A stretch of 41,633 nt of DNA from an uncultured Clostridia bacterium (GCA_937907645.1 CALCWV010000033.1:1-41633); one strand, 5' to 3'; numbered from the stretch's first letter, positions 7,001-14,603 are shown. Notes: generated from the sequence alone by a model not told the origin. A program made the numbers and translations.

Positions 7001-7888
7001 TTAAAATTTTAAATTCTTTAAATAATTTTTAAAATCCTCTCCGAGATTTTCATCTCTAAGACCATATTCAACAGTTGCAATAAGGAAGCCGAGCTTATCT
7101 CCTGTGTCATATCGCACAGAATCCATGATAAGGGCATAAGCAGGCTGATCTTTCATAATAAGGTCCATCGTATCCGTGAGATTCATTTCCTTGCCGGCAG
7201 GAGTAACTTTGATTTGTTCTTCAATATATTTGAAAGTGTCTGCAGGCATAATGTATCTTGCAAGCCCAGCTATTTTTGATGGCTCAGTGCCGAACTTTGG
7301 CTTTTCAACAATTCCAGAAATTTTGTATAGCTTATCATTTATCTTCTTTTCAAGTTTACATGCTCCATAAGCTGAAATCTCTTTTCCAAGAACTTCTTTG
7401 CAGCCGATAATCATTGCCCCTGTTTCGTTGTAGGCGTCAATAAGCTGTCCGATAACTGGACGAGCGCCCTTTGGAGTGTAATTTAAATCATCAGAATATA
7501 GAACTGCAAAAGGCTCACCATTAGCCCACTCTTTTGCAATGTAGCAAGCTCCTGCAGTGCCATTGTACTCAGGTTTTTGATAATCATAAGTAAAAGTCAT
7601 GTTATCAATGATTCGATTGAGCCTATCAAGCATATGTCCTCTATTTGACTTAATCATTTTTTCTTCAAACTCTTTGTCGTGACTAAAGAAGTCCTTGATG
7701 TATTCCTTTCCTTTTCTTAAAACGAAAAATACTTCAGTGATTCCACTATCCAAGCATTCCTCAAGAATAAGAAGAAGCGCAGGTGTGTCCACGATTGGGA
7801 ACATTTCCTTTGCTATAGTTTTAGTAGCGGGCAAAAAACGGGAGCCTAATCCCGCAACTGGGATAATGACTTTCTTAACTTGCTTCAT
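7001..7888 (-). CDS. galU: UTP--glucose-1-phosphate uridylyltransferase
   Basis: Makes UDP-glucose from UTP and glucose-1-phosphate, the precursor for glycolipids and surface polysaccharides; 295 aa, normal for the family. The nucleotidyltransferase signature PVAGLGSRFLPATK is at residues ~11-24, followed by AKEMFPI. Further conserved blocks are EYNGTAGACYIAKEW, VLYSDDL, GIVEKPK and DSVRYDTGDKLGFL. The ATG follows AAAAAGGAG. It is a single-gene unit. GalU could feed the glycosyltransferase encoded at 22200-23501, but this link is inference. Confidence 0.96.
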   Translation of the reverse strand: MKQVKKVIIPVAGLGSRFLPATKTIAKEMFPIVDTPALLLILEECLDSGITEVFFVLRKGKEYIKDFFSHDKEFEEKMIKSNRGHMLDRLNRIIDNMTFTYDYQKPEYNGTAGACYIAKEWANGEPFAVLYSDDLNYTPKGARPVIGQLIDAYNETGAMIIGCKEVLGKEISAYGACKLEKKINDKLYKISGIVEKPKFGTEPSKIAGLARYIMPADTFKYIEEQIKVTPAGKEMNLTDTMDLIMKDQPAYALIMDSVRYDTGDKLGFLIATVEYGLRDENLGEDFKNYLKNLKF

Positions 7889-7909
7889 ACAAACTCCTTT
7901 TTTTATTTA

Positions 7910-7938
7910 AAGATAACATAAAAAAACATAAACTCCAA
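7910..7938 (-). promoter_or_regulatory. Probable galU promoter
   Basis: Minus strand TTGGAG (7933-7938), 17-base spacer, TATCTT (7910-7915). Both hexamers are moderate matches and the distance to the start is short. Confidence 0.45.
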
Positions 7939-7988
7939 GCAACTTGCAAATATTAATTATGAAAAAGATGTTTTTTATATATAAATAT

Positions 7989-8017
7989 TTCACAAAATGT
8001 AAAAAATGTGTTAATAT
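7989..8017 (+). promoter_or_regulatory. lemA promoter
   Basis: TTCACA (7989-7994), 17-base spacer, TAATAT (8012-8017), about 20 bases before the lemA start codon. Confidence 0.6.
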
Positions 8018-8038
8018 GTAAAAAAGGAGAGGAAATTT

Positions 8039-8572
8039 ATGCAATGGTGGGGTTGGTTAATAATTGTTGGTGCTGTCTTCGTAATTTCAGTAGGCATTCT
8101 AATTTGGATTATTGTTGTAAGTAATAAACTTGTAGTTTTGAAAAATGCTGTCGACAGAAATTTTCCAGTTATAAACAGCAAAATTAAACAATATTGCGAA
8201 AAAGTAAATGCCGTTGTTGACTATATCGACAAGAAAGAAGGGAAGAAAGGGAAGGAAGGTAAAGCCCTAAAGAAGGAAGTTGCCAATTGCCTTGCAAATG
8301 AAGGGATGATAAATAGAGCCATTGCTCAAAAAAAGCTCGCAGAACATACATTAAAATATATTAAGGCGGAATATAAAAAAGCGGAGCTTAAGTCCAGCAA
8401 AAAACTTGTTAAGGATGCAAAAGAGCTTGATGAAATTCAGTTGCAACTTTCAAACGCAATTGGGAAATATAATAGTTGCGTTGAGAAATACAATAAGCTT
8501 AGAAAATCTTTCCCATCAAACATTATTTCCGAAAGATTTAAGTTTGGGGCAAGAAATCCATGGAATATTTAA
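8039..8572 (+). CDS. lemA: LemA family membrane protein
   Basis: 177 aa with one N-terminal membrane segment (residues ~5-28) and a long helical extracellular or cytoplasmic part. The family signatures are LKNAVDRNFPVINSKIKQY near the start, and the C-terminal block in which IGKYNSCVEKYNKLRKSFPS and NII lead to FKFGARNPWNI. The molecular role of LemA proteins is not settled. A Lys-rich insert (KKEGKKGKEGKALKKE) around residue 70 replaces the usual hydrophobic linker. The ATG follows AGGAGAGG. It is a single-gene unit. Confidence 0.85.
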   Translation: MQWWGWLIIVGAVFVISVGILIWIIVVSNKLVVLKNAVDRNFPVINSKIKQYCEKVNAVVDYIDKKEGKKGKEGKALKKEVANCLANEGMINRAIAQKKLAEHTLKYIKAEYKKAELKSSKKLVKDAKELDEIQLQLSNAIGKYNSCVEKYNKLRKSFPSNIISERFKFGARNPWNI

Positions 8573-8650
8573 ACAGGTGGAATTACATGCGTTATGAAAC
8601 ATGCACTCCATATTTATAAAAATAGTATATTATAAAAATAGATTTTCATA

Positions 8651-8682
8651 AAAAAAGAAGATCTTTTAGTCTTCCTTTTTTT
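8651..8682. terminator. Bidirectional terminator after lemA
   Basis: GAAGA-loop-TCTTC flanked by A-run and T-run, placed between the convergent lemA and the minus-strand membrane gene. Confidence 0.6.
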
Positions 8683-8692
8683 AATTATAACT

Positions 8693-9010
8693 TTAGAATG
8701 GGAGAAGTAGATTTCCTGTTGCGATTCCATAAATAAGGAATGTAAGTCCGATTATAAAGAAAATTACTGAGAAGAATAGATTCGCTGTGTTTACAGTATC
8801 TCTTCCGGCAACCTTAGCTACTGTTGCGCAAGTGATAAAGTTTATTGCACTAAGCATAATTGTGCAAATCGAGAAAACCCACTCGTCGATAGCTTTGAAA
8901 TAAAAGCAGAGTAGCAGTGAAAAAATAGCGATTGAAACTGCCATTCCAAAAACTCTGTTTATCATTAAAATTTTCTTTCTTCTTTGATCTACTGGGCTTA
9001 AATTTTCCAT
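8693..9010 (-). CDS. Small membrane protein, three predicted TM segments
   Basis: 105 aa, family not recognised. Three hydrophobic helices lie at roughly residues 17-37, 46-66 and 79-99, preceded by a short charged N-terminus with RRKK. I start at 9010: the upstream in-frame ATG (9022) would sit at the very 5' end of the transcript, and its own codons supply the GGAG ribosome site for the second ATG. It is transcribed alone. Confidence 0.75.
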   Translation of the reverse strand: MENLSPVDQRRKKILMINRVFGMAVSIAIFSLLLCFYFKAIDEWVFSICTIMLSAINFITCATVAKVAGRDTVNTANLFFSVIFFIIGLTFLIYGIATGNLLLPF

Positions 9011-9031
9011 ATTATTCTCCATATATACAAT

Positions 9032-9060
9032 AGTTTACACTTTTTGTTTTTTTATGTCAA
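9032..9060 (-). promoter_or_regulatory. Promoter of the three-TM protein
   Basis: Minus strand TTGACA (9055-9060), 17-base spacer, TAAACT (9032-9037). Its position decides the start codon of the gene below it. Confidence 0.7.
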
Positions 9061-9070
9061 ATAAATAACT

Positions 9071-9910
9071 TTAAAATTCGGGGATATAGTTTTCGTCCGC
9101 CGAACTTAGCTCTTGGAAATAGCCCTTTGTTAGCCCAAGTTTTTTGATATGCGAAAGAACTGTTTTGTATTCAATGATATTTAGTTTTCTTCCTTCCTTA
9201 TCCTCTCCATTTGGAATGAACTGCGACATAACGCTAATAATGGGATCGTCTATGTTTTGTTTTATGAAATTAAATATTTCAAAGCTGTCTTTTGCGTGAA
9301 AAGGAAGAACTAGGTGGCGGATGATAACACCTTGGACAAGATTTCCATTCTTTAACTTATTTGGCTTAAGCTCGCTCATTCTTTTAATGGCTCTGCTTGC
9401 GACATCAAAATAATCCTTCGCCTTAGAGAATTGCAAAGAAAGTTCGGGCGAAAAATATTTGAAATCTGGAAGAAAAATGTCAACATATTTTGCAATTTTT
9501 TCAATGCTTGCAAGACTTTCATATCCGCTTGAATTCCAAACGACTCTCTTCTTTGGCTTATATATCCTAAAAGCCTCAAGAATCTGGCCTGTGAAGTGCG
9601 TTGGAGTGATAAGGTCAATGCTTTCGTTATCACTTTCATCTGCTTGTTTTAAAATTTCTGCAAACTCCTCTGGCGAATATAAATTTCCGACATTGCCACG
9701 AGATATTTTGTAATTTTGACAAAAAGAGCATTTTAAATTGCAGCCTGAGAAAAATATGGCACAAGTGCCATTTGTTCCACTGATAGGAGGTTCTTCCCAC
9801 TTAAAATTGTTTATTATCTTCGCAATTCGAATTTTCTCTCCCTCGTTACAAAATCCGAGGGAAGTGCTTCTGTCAACATTGCATTTTCTTGGGCATGCAT
9901 TACATTTCAT
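9071..9910 (-). CDS. Radical SAM protein, PflX-like
   Basis: 279 aa. The radical SAM cluster motif CNLKCSFCQNY (Cys 57, 61, 64) follows an N-terminal Cys-rich stretch (CNACPRKC ... GFC) typical of the COG1313/PflX group, which are relatives of pyruvate formate-lyase activases without an assigned substrate. Further family blocks are THFTGQILEA, VWNSSGYES, IFLPDFKYFS, IRHLVLP and SQFIPNG. The ATG at 9910 has GAGGAAG just upstream; an upstream TTG in frame is less likely. The upstream Smr gene ends 8 bases before, so they form an operon. Confidence 0.85.
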   Translation of the reverse strand: MKCNACPRKCNVDRSTSLGFCNEGEKIRIAKIINNFKWEEPPISGTNGTCAIFFSGCNLKCSFCQNYKISRGNVGNLYSPEEFAEILKQADESDNESIDLITPTHFTGQILEAFRIYKPKKRVVWNSSGYESLASIEKIAKYVDIFLPDFKYFSPELSLQFSKAKDYFDVASRAIKRMSELKPNKLKNGNLVQGVIIRHLVLPFHAKDSFEIFNFIKQNIDDPIISVMSQFIPNGEDKEGRKLNIIEYKTVLSHIKKLGLTKGYFQELSSADENYIPEF

Positions 9911-9917
9911 TTCTTCC

Positions 9918-10253
9918 TCACAAAACAACTATCGTTATCCCAGGATTTCTTCTATTCAAGTCTGAGTCCCCAACGATAGACTTATCTCTACTTAGTATTT
10001 CAATAACCTCTTTATCGAAGATATTCCATTTTTCTCCGTTAAAAAAGTCCTTTATTTTCTTCTGCTTTTTTAGATAAGAAAGCTCTTTTCTAACTTCTTT
10101 TAATATAATCCCGCCTGAGCCGTGCGAACCATATCCGTGAAGAAGTTTGAGTACAGTTATTCCTTCTAGCTTTGCGTTATCTATTTCCATATCAGTAATC
10201 GCAATTGAAGCTTCAACTGACCCGACTTCTTTTAAATTAATTTCTTTTAACAT
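9918..10253 (-). CDS. Smr-domain protein
   Basis: 111 aa. The Smr signature LHGYGSHGSGG is at residues 38-48. Stand-alone and MutS2-linked Smr domains are nucleic-acid endonucleases or binders, linked in Firmicutes to ribosome rescue and recombination control. The C-terminal half is divergent. The start follows AAGAGGAAG. A TATAAT (10276-10281) on the minus strand is the likely -10 element, with no good -35. First gene of a two-gene unit with the PflX-like protein; the functional link between the two is unclear. Confidence 0.75.
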   Translation of the reverse strand: MLKEINLKEVGSVEASIAITDMEIDNAKLEGITVLKLLHGYGSHGSGGIILKEVRKELSYLKKQKKIKDFFNGEKWNIFDKEVIEILSRDKSIVGDSDLNRRNPGITIVVL

Positions 10254-10404
10254 CTCTTCCTCTTTTATGTTTTACATTATATCACAAAAAAGCAAATTTT
10301 AAAGAGCAAAATAGCGATTATATTTTAAAATAGGAATTTTAAAGAAATAAAATGTTTGTTTATATAGTTTTTACTTTTTTTTAATCCACGACACAGTGTC
10401 CTAT

Positions 10405-10560
10405 GTTTCGCAAATAAGTAGCTTTTAGCAAGATGTCCTCGCACAGCATTGCTTTAGGAATATGTTTTCGTGCAAAAGCGGTCTTTGAAATATTTTCTTG
10501 TGCATAAGCGAACTTTGCTGCGGGTGGAGATTTTGAAAAAAAATATTTCGACTTTGCGGA
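10405..10560. repeat. Degenerate ~30-bp tandem repeat
   Basis: About four to five units with a period near 30 bp, most clearly TGCAAAAGCG at 10471 and TGCATAAGCG at 10501, each preceded by AATAT-TTTTC and followed by CTTTG. On the minus strand one open frame (10381-10575) reads the array as imperfect ten-residue repeats (TAFARKHIPK, AMLCEDILLK, ATYLRNIGH), but it would start at TTG inside a terminator without a ribosome site, so I do not call it a gene. The rest of this gap (10254-10404) holds only the smr -10 element. Confidence 0.5.
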
Positions 10561-10573
10561 TATTCCAATAAAC

Positions 10574-10597
10574 AAAAAAGGATATTTTACTATCCTT
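10574..10597 (-). terminator. Terminator of the Spo0A-like gene
   Basis: Minus strand AAGGATA-GTAAAA-TATCCTT followed by T-run; it overlaps the stop codon. Confidence 0.65.
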
Positions 10598-11345
10598 CCA
10601 TTATCATTTTGTCGGCAATAAGAGCAATCAGCTCGCCATTCGTTGGCTTTTCATTGCTGCTGTAAATTTTAAGGCCAAAGAGGGAGTTGATATTTTCAAT
10701 TTTTCCTCTGTTCCAAGCAACTTCGATAGCGTGACGCATACCTCTTTCAACTTTGCTTGAGCTTGTTTCAAATCTCTCAGCAATTGTTGGATAGAGCTGT
10801 TTTGTGATTGACCCAATAATCTCTGGTTTTTCAACAGCGAGTTTAACAGCTTCTCTTAAGAACTGATAGCCCTTAATATGTGCTGGAATTCCAATTGAAA
10901 TAAAGATGTTTGAAATCTTTTCGTCAAGTTGCTTTCCGTCCTTTGATTTTTCATCTTTGTTTAAAGCAAGATCGAAAATACGCTCCTCTAAAATCTGAGG
11001 TGAAACAGGCTTAACCATAAAATAGCTTGCGCCCTCTTTCATAGCTTTTGAAACAAATCCGCTATGGCTGAGGTTCGATACGAAAATAACCTTTGGACAA
11101 TTCTTGCCCATATCCTGTTTGAGCTTCTCGAATACAGTAAATCCGTCTAGTCCAGAAAGTATAACTTCCATGATAAGATAGTCAGGTCTAAGAGCCTTAA
11201 CGTCTTGGAGAATTTGTTCGCCACTCGCAGATGAGCCAACTACAGAGAAGTAGTCCTTTGCTTTAAAATATTCCTCGAATGTATTTTTATCTTCGTTATC
11301 CGCTATGTACAATTTTATCCTTTCTCCATTAGTTAAGTTTTCCAT
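10590..11345 (-). CDS. spo0A: Spo0A-like response regulator with Glu at the phospho-acceptor site
   Basis: 251 aa: receiver domain (1-~125), linker, and a well kept Spo0A DNA-binding domain (IGIPAHIKGYQFLREA, ITKQLYPTIAERF, SSSKVERGMRHAIEVAWNRG, KPTNGELIALIADK). Spo0A is the master regulator of sporulation and related stationary-phase programmes. The receiver is odd. The Asp that takes the phosphate (D56 in B. subtilis, in VLDIIMPHLDG) is Glu60 here (LIMEVILSGLDG), and the acidic pair reads ADNE instead of ADDN. The conserved Lys (MVKPV) remains. This suggests a regulator that does not need the phosphorelay, by the phosphomimetic logic of Asp-to-Glu changes, but that is inference. The start has a strong AAGGGGG site. 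Confidence 0.93.
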   Translation of the reverse strand: MENLTNGERIKLYIADNEDKNTFEEYFKAKDYFSVVGSSASGEQILQDVKALRPDYLIMEVILSGLDGFTVFEKLKQDMGKNCPKVIFVSNLSHSGFVSKAMKEGASYFMVKPVSPQILEERIFDLALNKDEKSKDGKQLDEKISNIFISIGIPAHIKGYQFLREAVKLAVEKPEIIGSITKQLYPTIAERFETSSSKVERGMRHAIEVAWNRGKIENINSLFGLKIYSSNEKPTNGELIALIADKMIMEG

Positions 11346-11422
11346 GATTACCCCCTTATATTTAATTTCAAATTAAAACAAAAAAATATCTTTTGTATTG
11401 TTAAAGTCTATGTTTTTGTTTA

Positions 11423-11453
11423 TTTTGTGGAACATCTTTAAGATACCACAAAA
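11423..11453. promoter_or_regulatory. Inverted repeat upstream of the Spo0A-like gene
   Basis: TTTTGTGG (11423-11430) and CCACAAAA (11446-11453) enclose a second dyad ATCTT-T-AAGAT. There is no T-run on either side, so it looks more like an operator than a terminator. It lies about 80 bases before the Spo0A start. No good sigma-A promoter was found there, and no 0A box (TGTCGAA) either. Confidence 0.35.
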
Positions 11454-11462
11454 AACGCAAAT

Positions 11463-11499
11463 AAAAAAATCATAACACGCAGATTAAATGCGAGTTATG
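11463..11499 (-). terminator. Terminator of the 466-aa lipoprotein gene
   Basis: Minus strand CATAAC-T-CGCA / TGCG-T-GTTATG (11 bp with one mismatch, 7-base loop) followed by seven T. Confidence 0.75.
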
Positions 11500-11527
11500 A
11501 CTAAAAATGTAGAATAGAGTATTATCC

Positions 11528-12928
11528 TTATTTTTTACCAACTAATGCTGGTTTTTTAGCACCATTTGCGTCAACTTTGAAGAGATAATAGTTAGTGTCA
11601 CTTTCTTCTTTTCTTTCTTCTTCATTTTCTTCTTTGCTCTCTTCAGCGTCTTCGTCAACAGGAACTTGAGCATAGAAATATATGTTGTTTAAGTTTGAAA
11701 TTGCACCGTCTACATAGTAGTAATCATATCCGAACCCATCGTTCTTGATTGTCATATCACTAACGATAGTTGTCTCTTCGTTTGTATCAAAAGTTTTTCT
11801 CATGATCTTGTCACTTGTCATGTAATAGAAATATGTTCCATAGCTAGCAACTGTATTTGCATAGCCAGCGTCTCCAGAAACAAATAGTGTAGTTGAGTTG
11901 TTCATTTGATTGTAATACATAACCTGTGTTTTGCTGTTAACAGTTACTTCAAAAGTGTAGCCGTTGTACAATGTGTTATCAACTGAAACTTCGCTGATAT
12001 TATCAATAGCTAAGTTGTAGAATCTCTTGCTTGCAGTGTTGAATGATTTTCCGTTTGCGCTGTCAGCGTCGAAAACATATGTTTCTGTAAAGTCAGAGCT
12101 TTCAGTTTTTCTTGAGAAGAAAACTTTGTTCTTTACTCTGCCTGTGAATGTAACAGTAAGGTTAATTTCTTGACAGATCTTTTCTGAATTTGAATTTTCA
12201 ATGTTTACTCTGTAAGCAACATTTCCTTTTTGACCAACTTCAGAGCTATTTGCAGTAGTGTAGTATATCATTCCATTCCAGTTTTCACCTTCAGCTGGGA
12301 GAGCAACACTTGTTACAGTAGAGTCAGTGAGTTTTTCGACCTTGTCGCTTCCAAGTGAAATTTTCACTAAGTTTGTTCCGTCAAAGATAACTAAGTAATG
12401 TTTGCCATTATATGATAAAGCTCTAATTTGAGCTGAACCCTCGTCATAAGCTTCAGTTGTATAAATTTCATTAGCTTTTCCGCCATTAATTCCCATTTTG
12501 AAGAAGGAAACATAATTCCAAATATACTTGTTTTCATTTGTCTTGTGTAGGTTTGGTGTTGCGAAATAAATATCGTTTCCAAGTACAAACATATATGAGC
12601 TGCCATATCCAGCAATTCTGTCATTAAGTTTGTCAACATTGTTTTCATTCTTATACTGGCTGTCTGTACGTCCATTTAAGTTTGTTCTAGCAAGATATGA
12701 ATATTCTTGAGCTGTCTTATATTCACTGTCACTTGATGTACTGAAATCAGAAACACCACTAGCATAGCCATTGCCATAATAAAGATAATTGCCAACAGCG
12801 ACAACGCTTCCTCCATTGTATAAAATCTCTGTCTTGTCATTTTTTACTTGTTCGATTGAGGAGCAACCTGTTAAAACGAAAGCTCCAGCGAACGCAACGG
12901 CCAAAAGCCCTTTAGTCCATTTTTTCAT
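11528..12928 (-). CDS. Putative lipoprotein, beta-propeller-like
   Basis: 466 aa. The lipoprotein signal peptide is MKKWTKGLLA... with lipobox FVLTGC (Cys22). The mature part is rich in Gly, Tyr, Asn and Ser, with recurring units of the type 'YLYYGNG', 'DIYFATPN', 'MIYYTTANS', 'KVFFSRK', 'YFYYMTSD' and 'NIYFYAQ', about 45-60 residues apart. This is the pattern of DUF5050-like beta-propellers. A Glu/Lys-rich stretch (EESKEENEEERKEE) precedes the C-terminus. Function is unknown; it is presumably anchored on the outer face of the membrane. It has its own promoter and terminator. Confidence 0.8.
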   Translation of the reverse strand: MKKWTKGLLAVAFAGAFVLTGCSSIEQVKNDKTEILYNGGSVVAVGNYLYYGNGYASGVSDFSTSSDSEYKTAQEYSYLARTNLNGRTDSQYKNENNVDKLNDRIAGYGSSYMFVLGNDIYFATPNLHKTNENKYIWNYVSFFKMGINGGKANEIYTTEAYDEGSAQIRALSYNGKHYLVIFDGTNLVKISLGSDKVEKLTDSTVTSVALPAEGENWNGMIYYTTANSSEVGQKGNVAYRVNIENSNSEKICQEINLTVTFTGRVKNKVFFSRKTESSDFTETYVFDADSANGKSFNTASKRFYNLAIDNISEVSVDNTLYNGYTFEVTVNSKTQVMYYNQMNNSTTLFVSGDAGYANTVASYGTYFYYMTSDKIMRKTFDTNEETTIVSDMTIKNDGFGYDYYYVDGAISNLNNIYFYAQVPVDEDAEESKEENEEERKEESDTNYYLFKVDANGAKKPALVGKK

Positions 12929-12953
12929 ATTTTCTCCGTTTCTAGTCCTTGTT

Positions 12954-12982
12954 ATTTTACACTATAATAACATTCTTGTCAA
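12954..12982 (-). promoter_or_regulatory. Lipoprotein gene promoter
   Basis: Minus strand perfect TTGACA (12977-12982), 17-base spacer, TAAAAT (12954-12959). Strong. Confidence 0.75.
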
Positions 12983-13028
12983 TTTTTATTTATTTAAGCT
13001 TAATATTTATTTAAGAATATTTTAAAAC

Positions 13029-13727
13029 CTATACGTCAATCTCGATCAGCTTGTTGTCCACCATATCGCAGGATGTTAGATAATATGGGATATTGTTTTT
13101 CACATATCTTAAATTTACTTTCTTGTAGCCATGAAGATGCCCATAGACAACTGCATCAACATTGTACTTTTCAAGAAGAGCAGTGAAGTCGCTGTCTTGC
13201 TTGTGGAAGTTGCAAGGAGGATAGTGCATCATGCAGATTACTTTATCTCCCTCTTCTTTGAATTTCATTGCTGTTTGAAGGGTCATTTCCAAACGAATAA
13301 CCTCGCGGTCATAGATTTTTTTATCTTCAGCCGTCTGAACAGCATTTTCCTCTGGAACGCTCCATCCACGTGTCCCGCAAATTATGTAATTTCCAAATTT
13401 CAAAGCGTCATTTTGAATGGCGTACATCCCTGCGGGGAGGAATGCTCTCACTGAAGAAATGCTTTTCCACCAATAGTCGTGATTCCCGCGGATAATAATT
13501 TTCTTTCCCGGAAGATCTTTAAGCAGGTCAAAATCCTTTTTCGTGTCCTCCAATTTCATTGCCCACGAAAAATCTCCGGCAAGTAGAACGATATCTTCAT
13601 CAGTGACCTTCTTTTTCCAGTCAGTGAAAATCTTTTCTTCATAACCTTCCCAGACTTCTCCAAATATATTCATAGGTTTTGGGTTATTGATTGATAAGTG
13701 TAAATCGCTAATTGCAAAAATTTTCAT
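13029..13727 (-). CDS. Metallophosphoesterase
   Basis: 232 aa, calcineurin-like phosphoesterase fold. The metal-binding motifs appear in order: SDLHLS (D-x-H), GDFSWA, RGNHDYWW (GNHD), MMHYPP and YGHLHG (GH-x-H). It resembles the COG1768 group of predicted phosphohydrolases; the substrate is unknown. The start at 13727 overlaps the yqeY stop as TAATG, so the two genes are translationally coupled. A longer in-frame start inside yqeY is rejected. Confidence 0.85.
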   Translation of the reverse strand: MKIFAISDLHLSINNPKPMNIFGEVWEGYEEKIFTDWKKKVTDEDIVLLAGDFSWAMKLEDTKKDFDLLKDLPGKKIIIRGNHDYWWKSISSVRAFLPAGMYAIQNDALKFGNYIICGTRGWSVPEENAVQTAEDKKIYDREVIRLEMTLQTAMKFKEEGDKVICMMHYPPCNFHKQDSDFTALLEKYNVDAVVYGHLHGYKKVNLRYVKNNIPYYLTSCDMVDNKLIEIDV

Positions 13728-14149
13728 TAATTTCCCTTTAAAACTTCTTGAACCATTCTCATGTCGCACTTGCCGGCATAGTTTGCTTTAAAGTGTTTCA
13801 TAACAAATGGGATTGATTGATCTGGAAGAGAAGAAATGATATTTTTAATTTCCTCTTTACTCATCATCTGAGGAAGGAATTTAGAAATAATCTCTATTTG
13901 CTTTGCAGATTGCTCAGCCATATCACTGTGATTAGCTTTGAGATAATTTTCTTTCTCTTCTGTTAATTCCTTAATTGTTTTTTGAAGGATAGCAACTAAG
14001 TCTGCATCAACAAGCTCAGTTCCATTTTCTCTCTTTCTGATTTCTTCGAGTTTAACTTTGTTTAAAACAACGCTGAAAATTCCGCGAGATACAGTATCTC
14101 TGTTTTTCATAGCGTCAATATTAGCTTTTTTGATTTCGTCAATGATCAT
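13727..14149 (-). CDS. yqeY: GatB/YqeY domain protein
   Basis: 140 aa, the YqeY family: a helical domain related to the tail of GatB, the tRNA-dependent amidotransferase subunit, whose role as a free protein is unsettled. It is recognised by the start IIDEIKKANIDAMKNRDTV, then LRKREN-like EEIRKRENG and the C-terminal KFLPQMMSKEEI. The start at 14149 is set by AAAGGAG and by the promoter directly upstream; the longer frame would run into the promoter. First gene of a two-gene unit with the phosphoesterase. Confidence 0.88.
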   Translation of the reverse strand: MIIDEIKKANIDAMKNRDTVSRGIFSVVLNKVKLEEIRKRENGTELVDADLVAILQKTIKELTEEKENYLKANHSDMAEQSAKQIEIISKFLPQMMSKEEIKNIISSLPDQSIPFVMKHFKANYAGKCDMRMVQEVLKGN

Positions 14150-14170
14150 AATAATCTCCTTTATGTGTAT

Positions 14171-14199
14171 ATTATATATTTTTTTAAGTAAATAAGCAA
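14171..14199 (-). promoter_or_regulatory. yqeY operon promoter
   Basis: Minus strand TTGCTT (14194-14199), 17-base spacer, TATAAT (14171-14176). Confidence 0.7.
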
Positions 14200-14281
14200 G
14201 TTTTTGGGCTTTATTTATCATAGATTGTTTTGCTTTTTTCTGAAATAAATTGAAGAAATAAGAAAAAAACATGAAAAAATG

Positions 14282-14309
14282 TTGACAAATTCTTCAGTTT
14301 AAGTATAAT
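14282..14309 (+). promoter_or_regulatory. tRNA-Met promoter
   Basis: Perfect TTGACA (14282-14287), 16-base spacer, perfect TATAAT (14304-14309), about 38 bases before the tRNA. Confidence 0.8.
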
Positions 14310-14347
14310 TGTGATTGTACCTTTATAAATCCCTCTTTAAAGGTTAT

Positions 14348-14424
14348 GGCGGTATAGCTCAGCTGGCTAGAGCGCACGATTCATACTCGTGAGGTCAACG
14401 GTTCGATCCCATTTACCGCTACCA
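14348..14424 (+). tRNA. tRNA-Met (anticodon CAT)
   Basis: A 77-base cloverleaf with encoded CCA. The acceptor is GGCGGTA/TACCGCT (first pair G-U), the D-stem is GCTC/GAGC, and the anticodon stem CACGA/TCGTG has loop TTCATAC. The T-stem AACGG/CCATT contains a C-A mismatch in its middle. The loop and variable region fit elongator tRNA-Met better than initiator. A CAT-anticodon tRNA-Ile modified by TilS is less likely. Confidence 0.93.
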
Positions 14425-14430
14425 ATTGAA

Positions 14431-14457
14431 GACCAACCTTTCAAGGTTGGTTTTTTT
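14431..14457 (+). terminator. tRNA-Met terminator
   Basis: ACCAACCTT-TC-AAGGTTGGT followed by seven T. Confidence 0.85.
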
Positions 14458-14521
14458 GTTATGAGCATTATGATGCGTACTAGCTTTGCTTGGAGAATTT
14501 TTCTAAAAATAAATCTAATTC

Positions 14522-14544
14522 ACGGGCGGGTTTACCCGTCCCGT
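14522..14544. repeat. GC-rich palindrome between tRNA-Met and pflA
   Basis: ACGGGCGGGT-TT-ACCCGTCCCGT: 10-bp arms with one bulged base, far richer in G/C than its surroundings. It lies downstream of the tRNA-Met terminator and has no T-run. Confidence 0.55.
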
Positions 14545-14564
14545 CATACCGACCGATTAAAAAT

Positions 14565-14593
14565 CAAAAAAGTCAGCATATACTGGCTTTTTA
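14565..14593. terminator. pflA terminator
   Basis: The hairpin AGTCAG-CATATA-CTGGCT (one mismatch) has A-run before and T-run after, so on the minus strand it ends the pfl operon. Confidence 0.55.
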
Positions 14594-14603
14594 TTTATCT
14601 AAT

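Noticed and set aside
10381..10575. 64-aa ORF on the minus strand
   Set aside because: It begins with TTG inside a terminator, has no ribosome site, and simply reads through the 30-bp repeats.
13728..13769. Longer start of the phosphoesterase inside yqeY
   Set aside because: The conserved domain starts at MKIFAISDLH, whose ATG overlaps the yqeY stop as TAATG.
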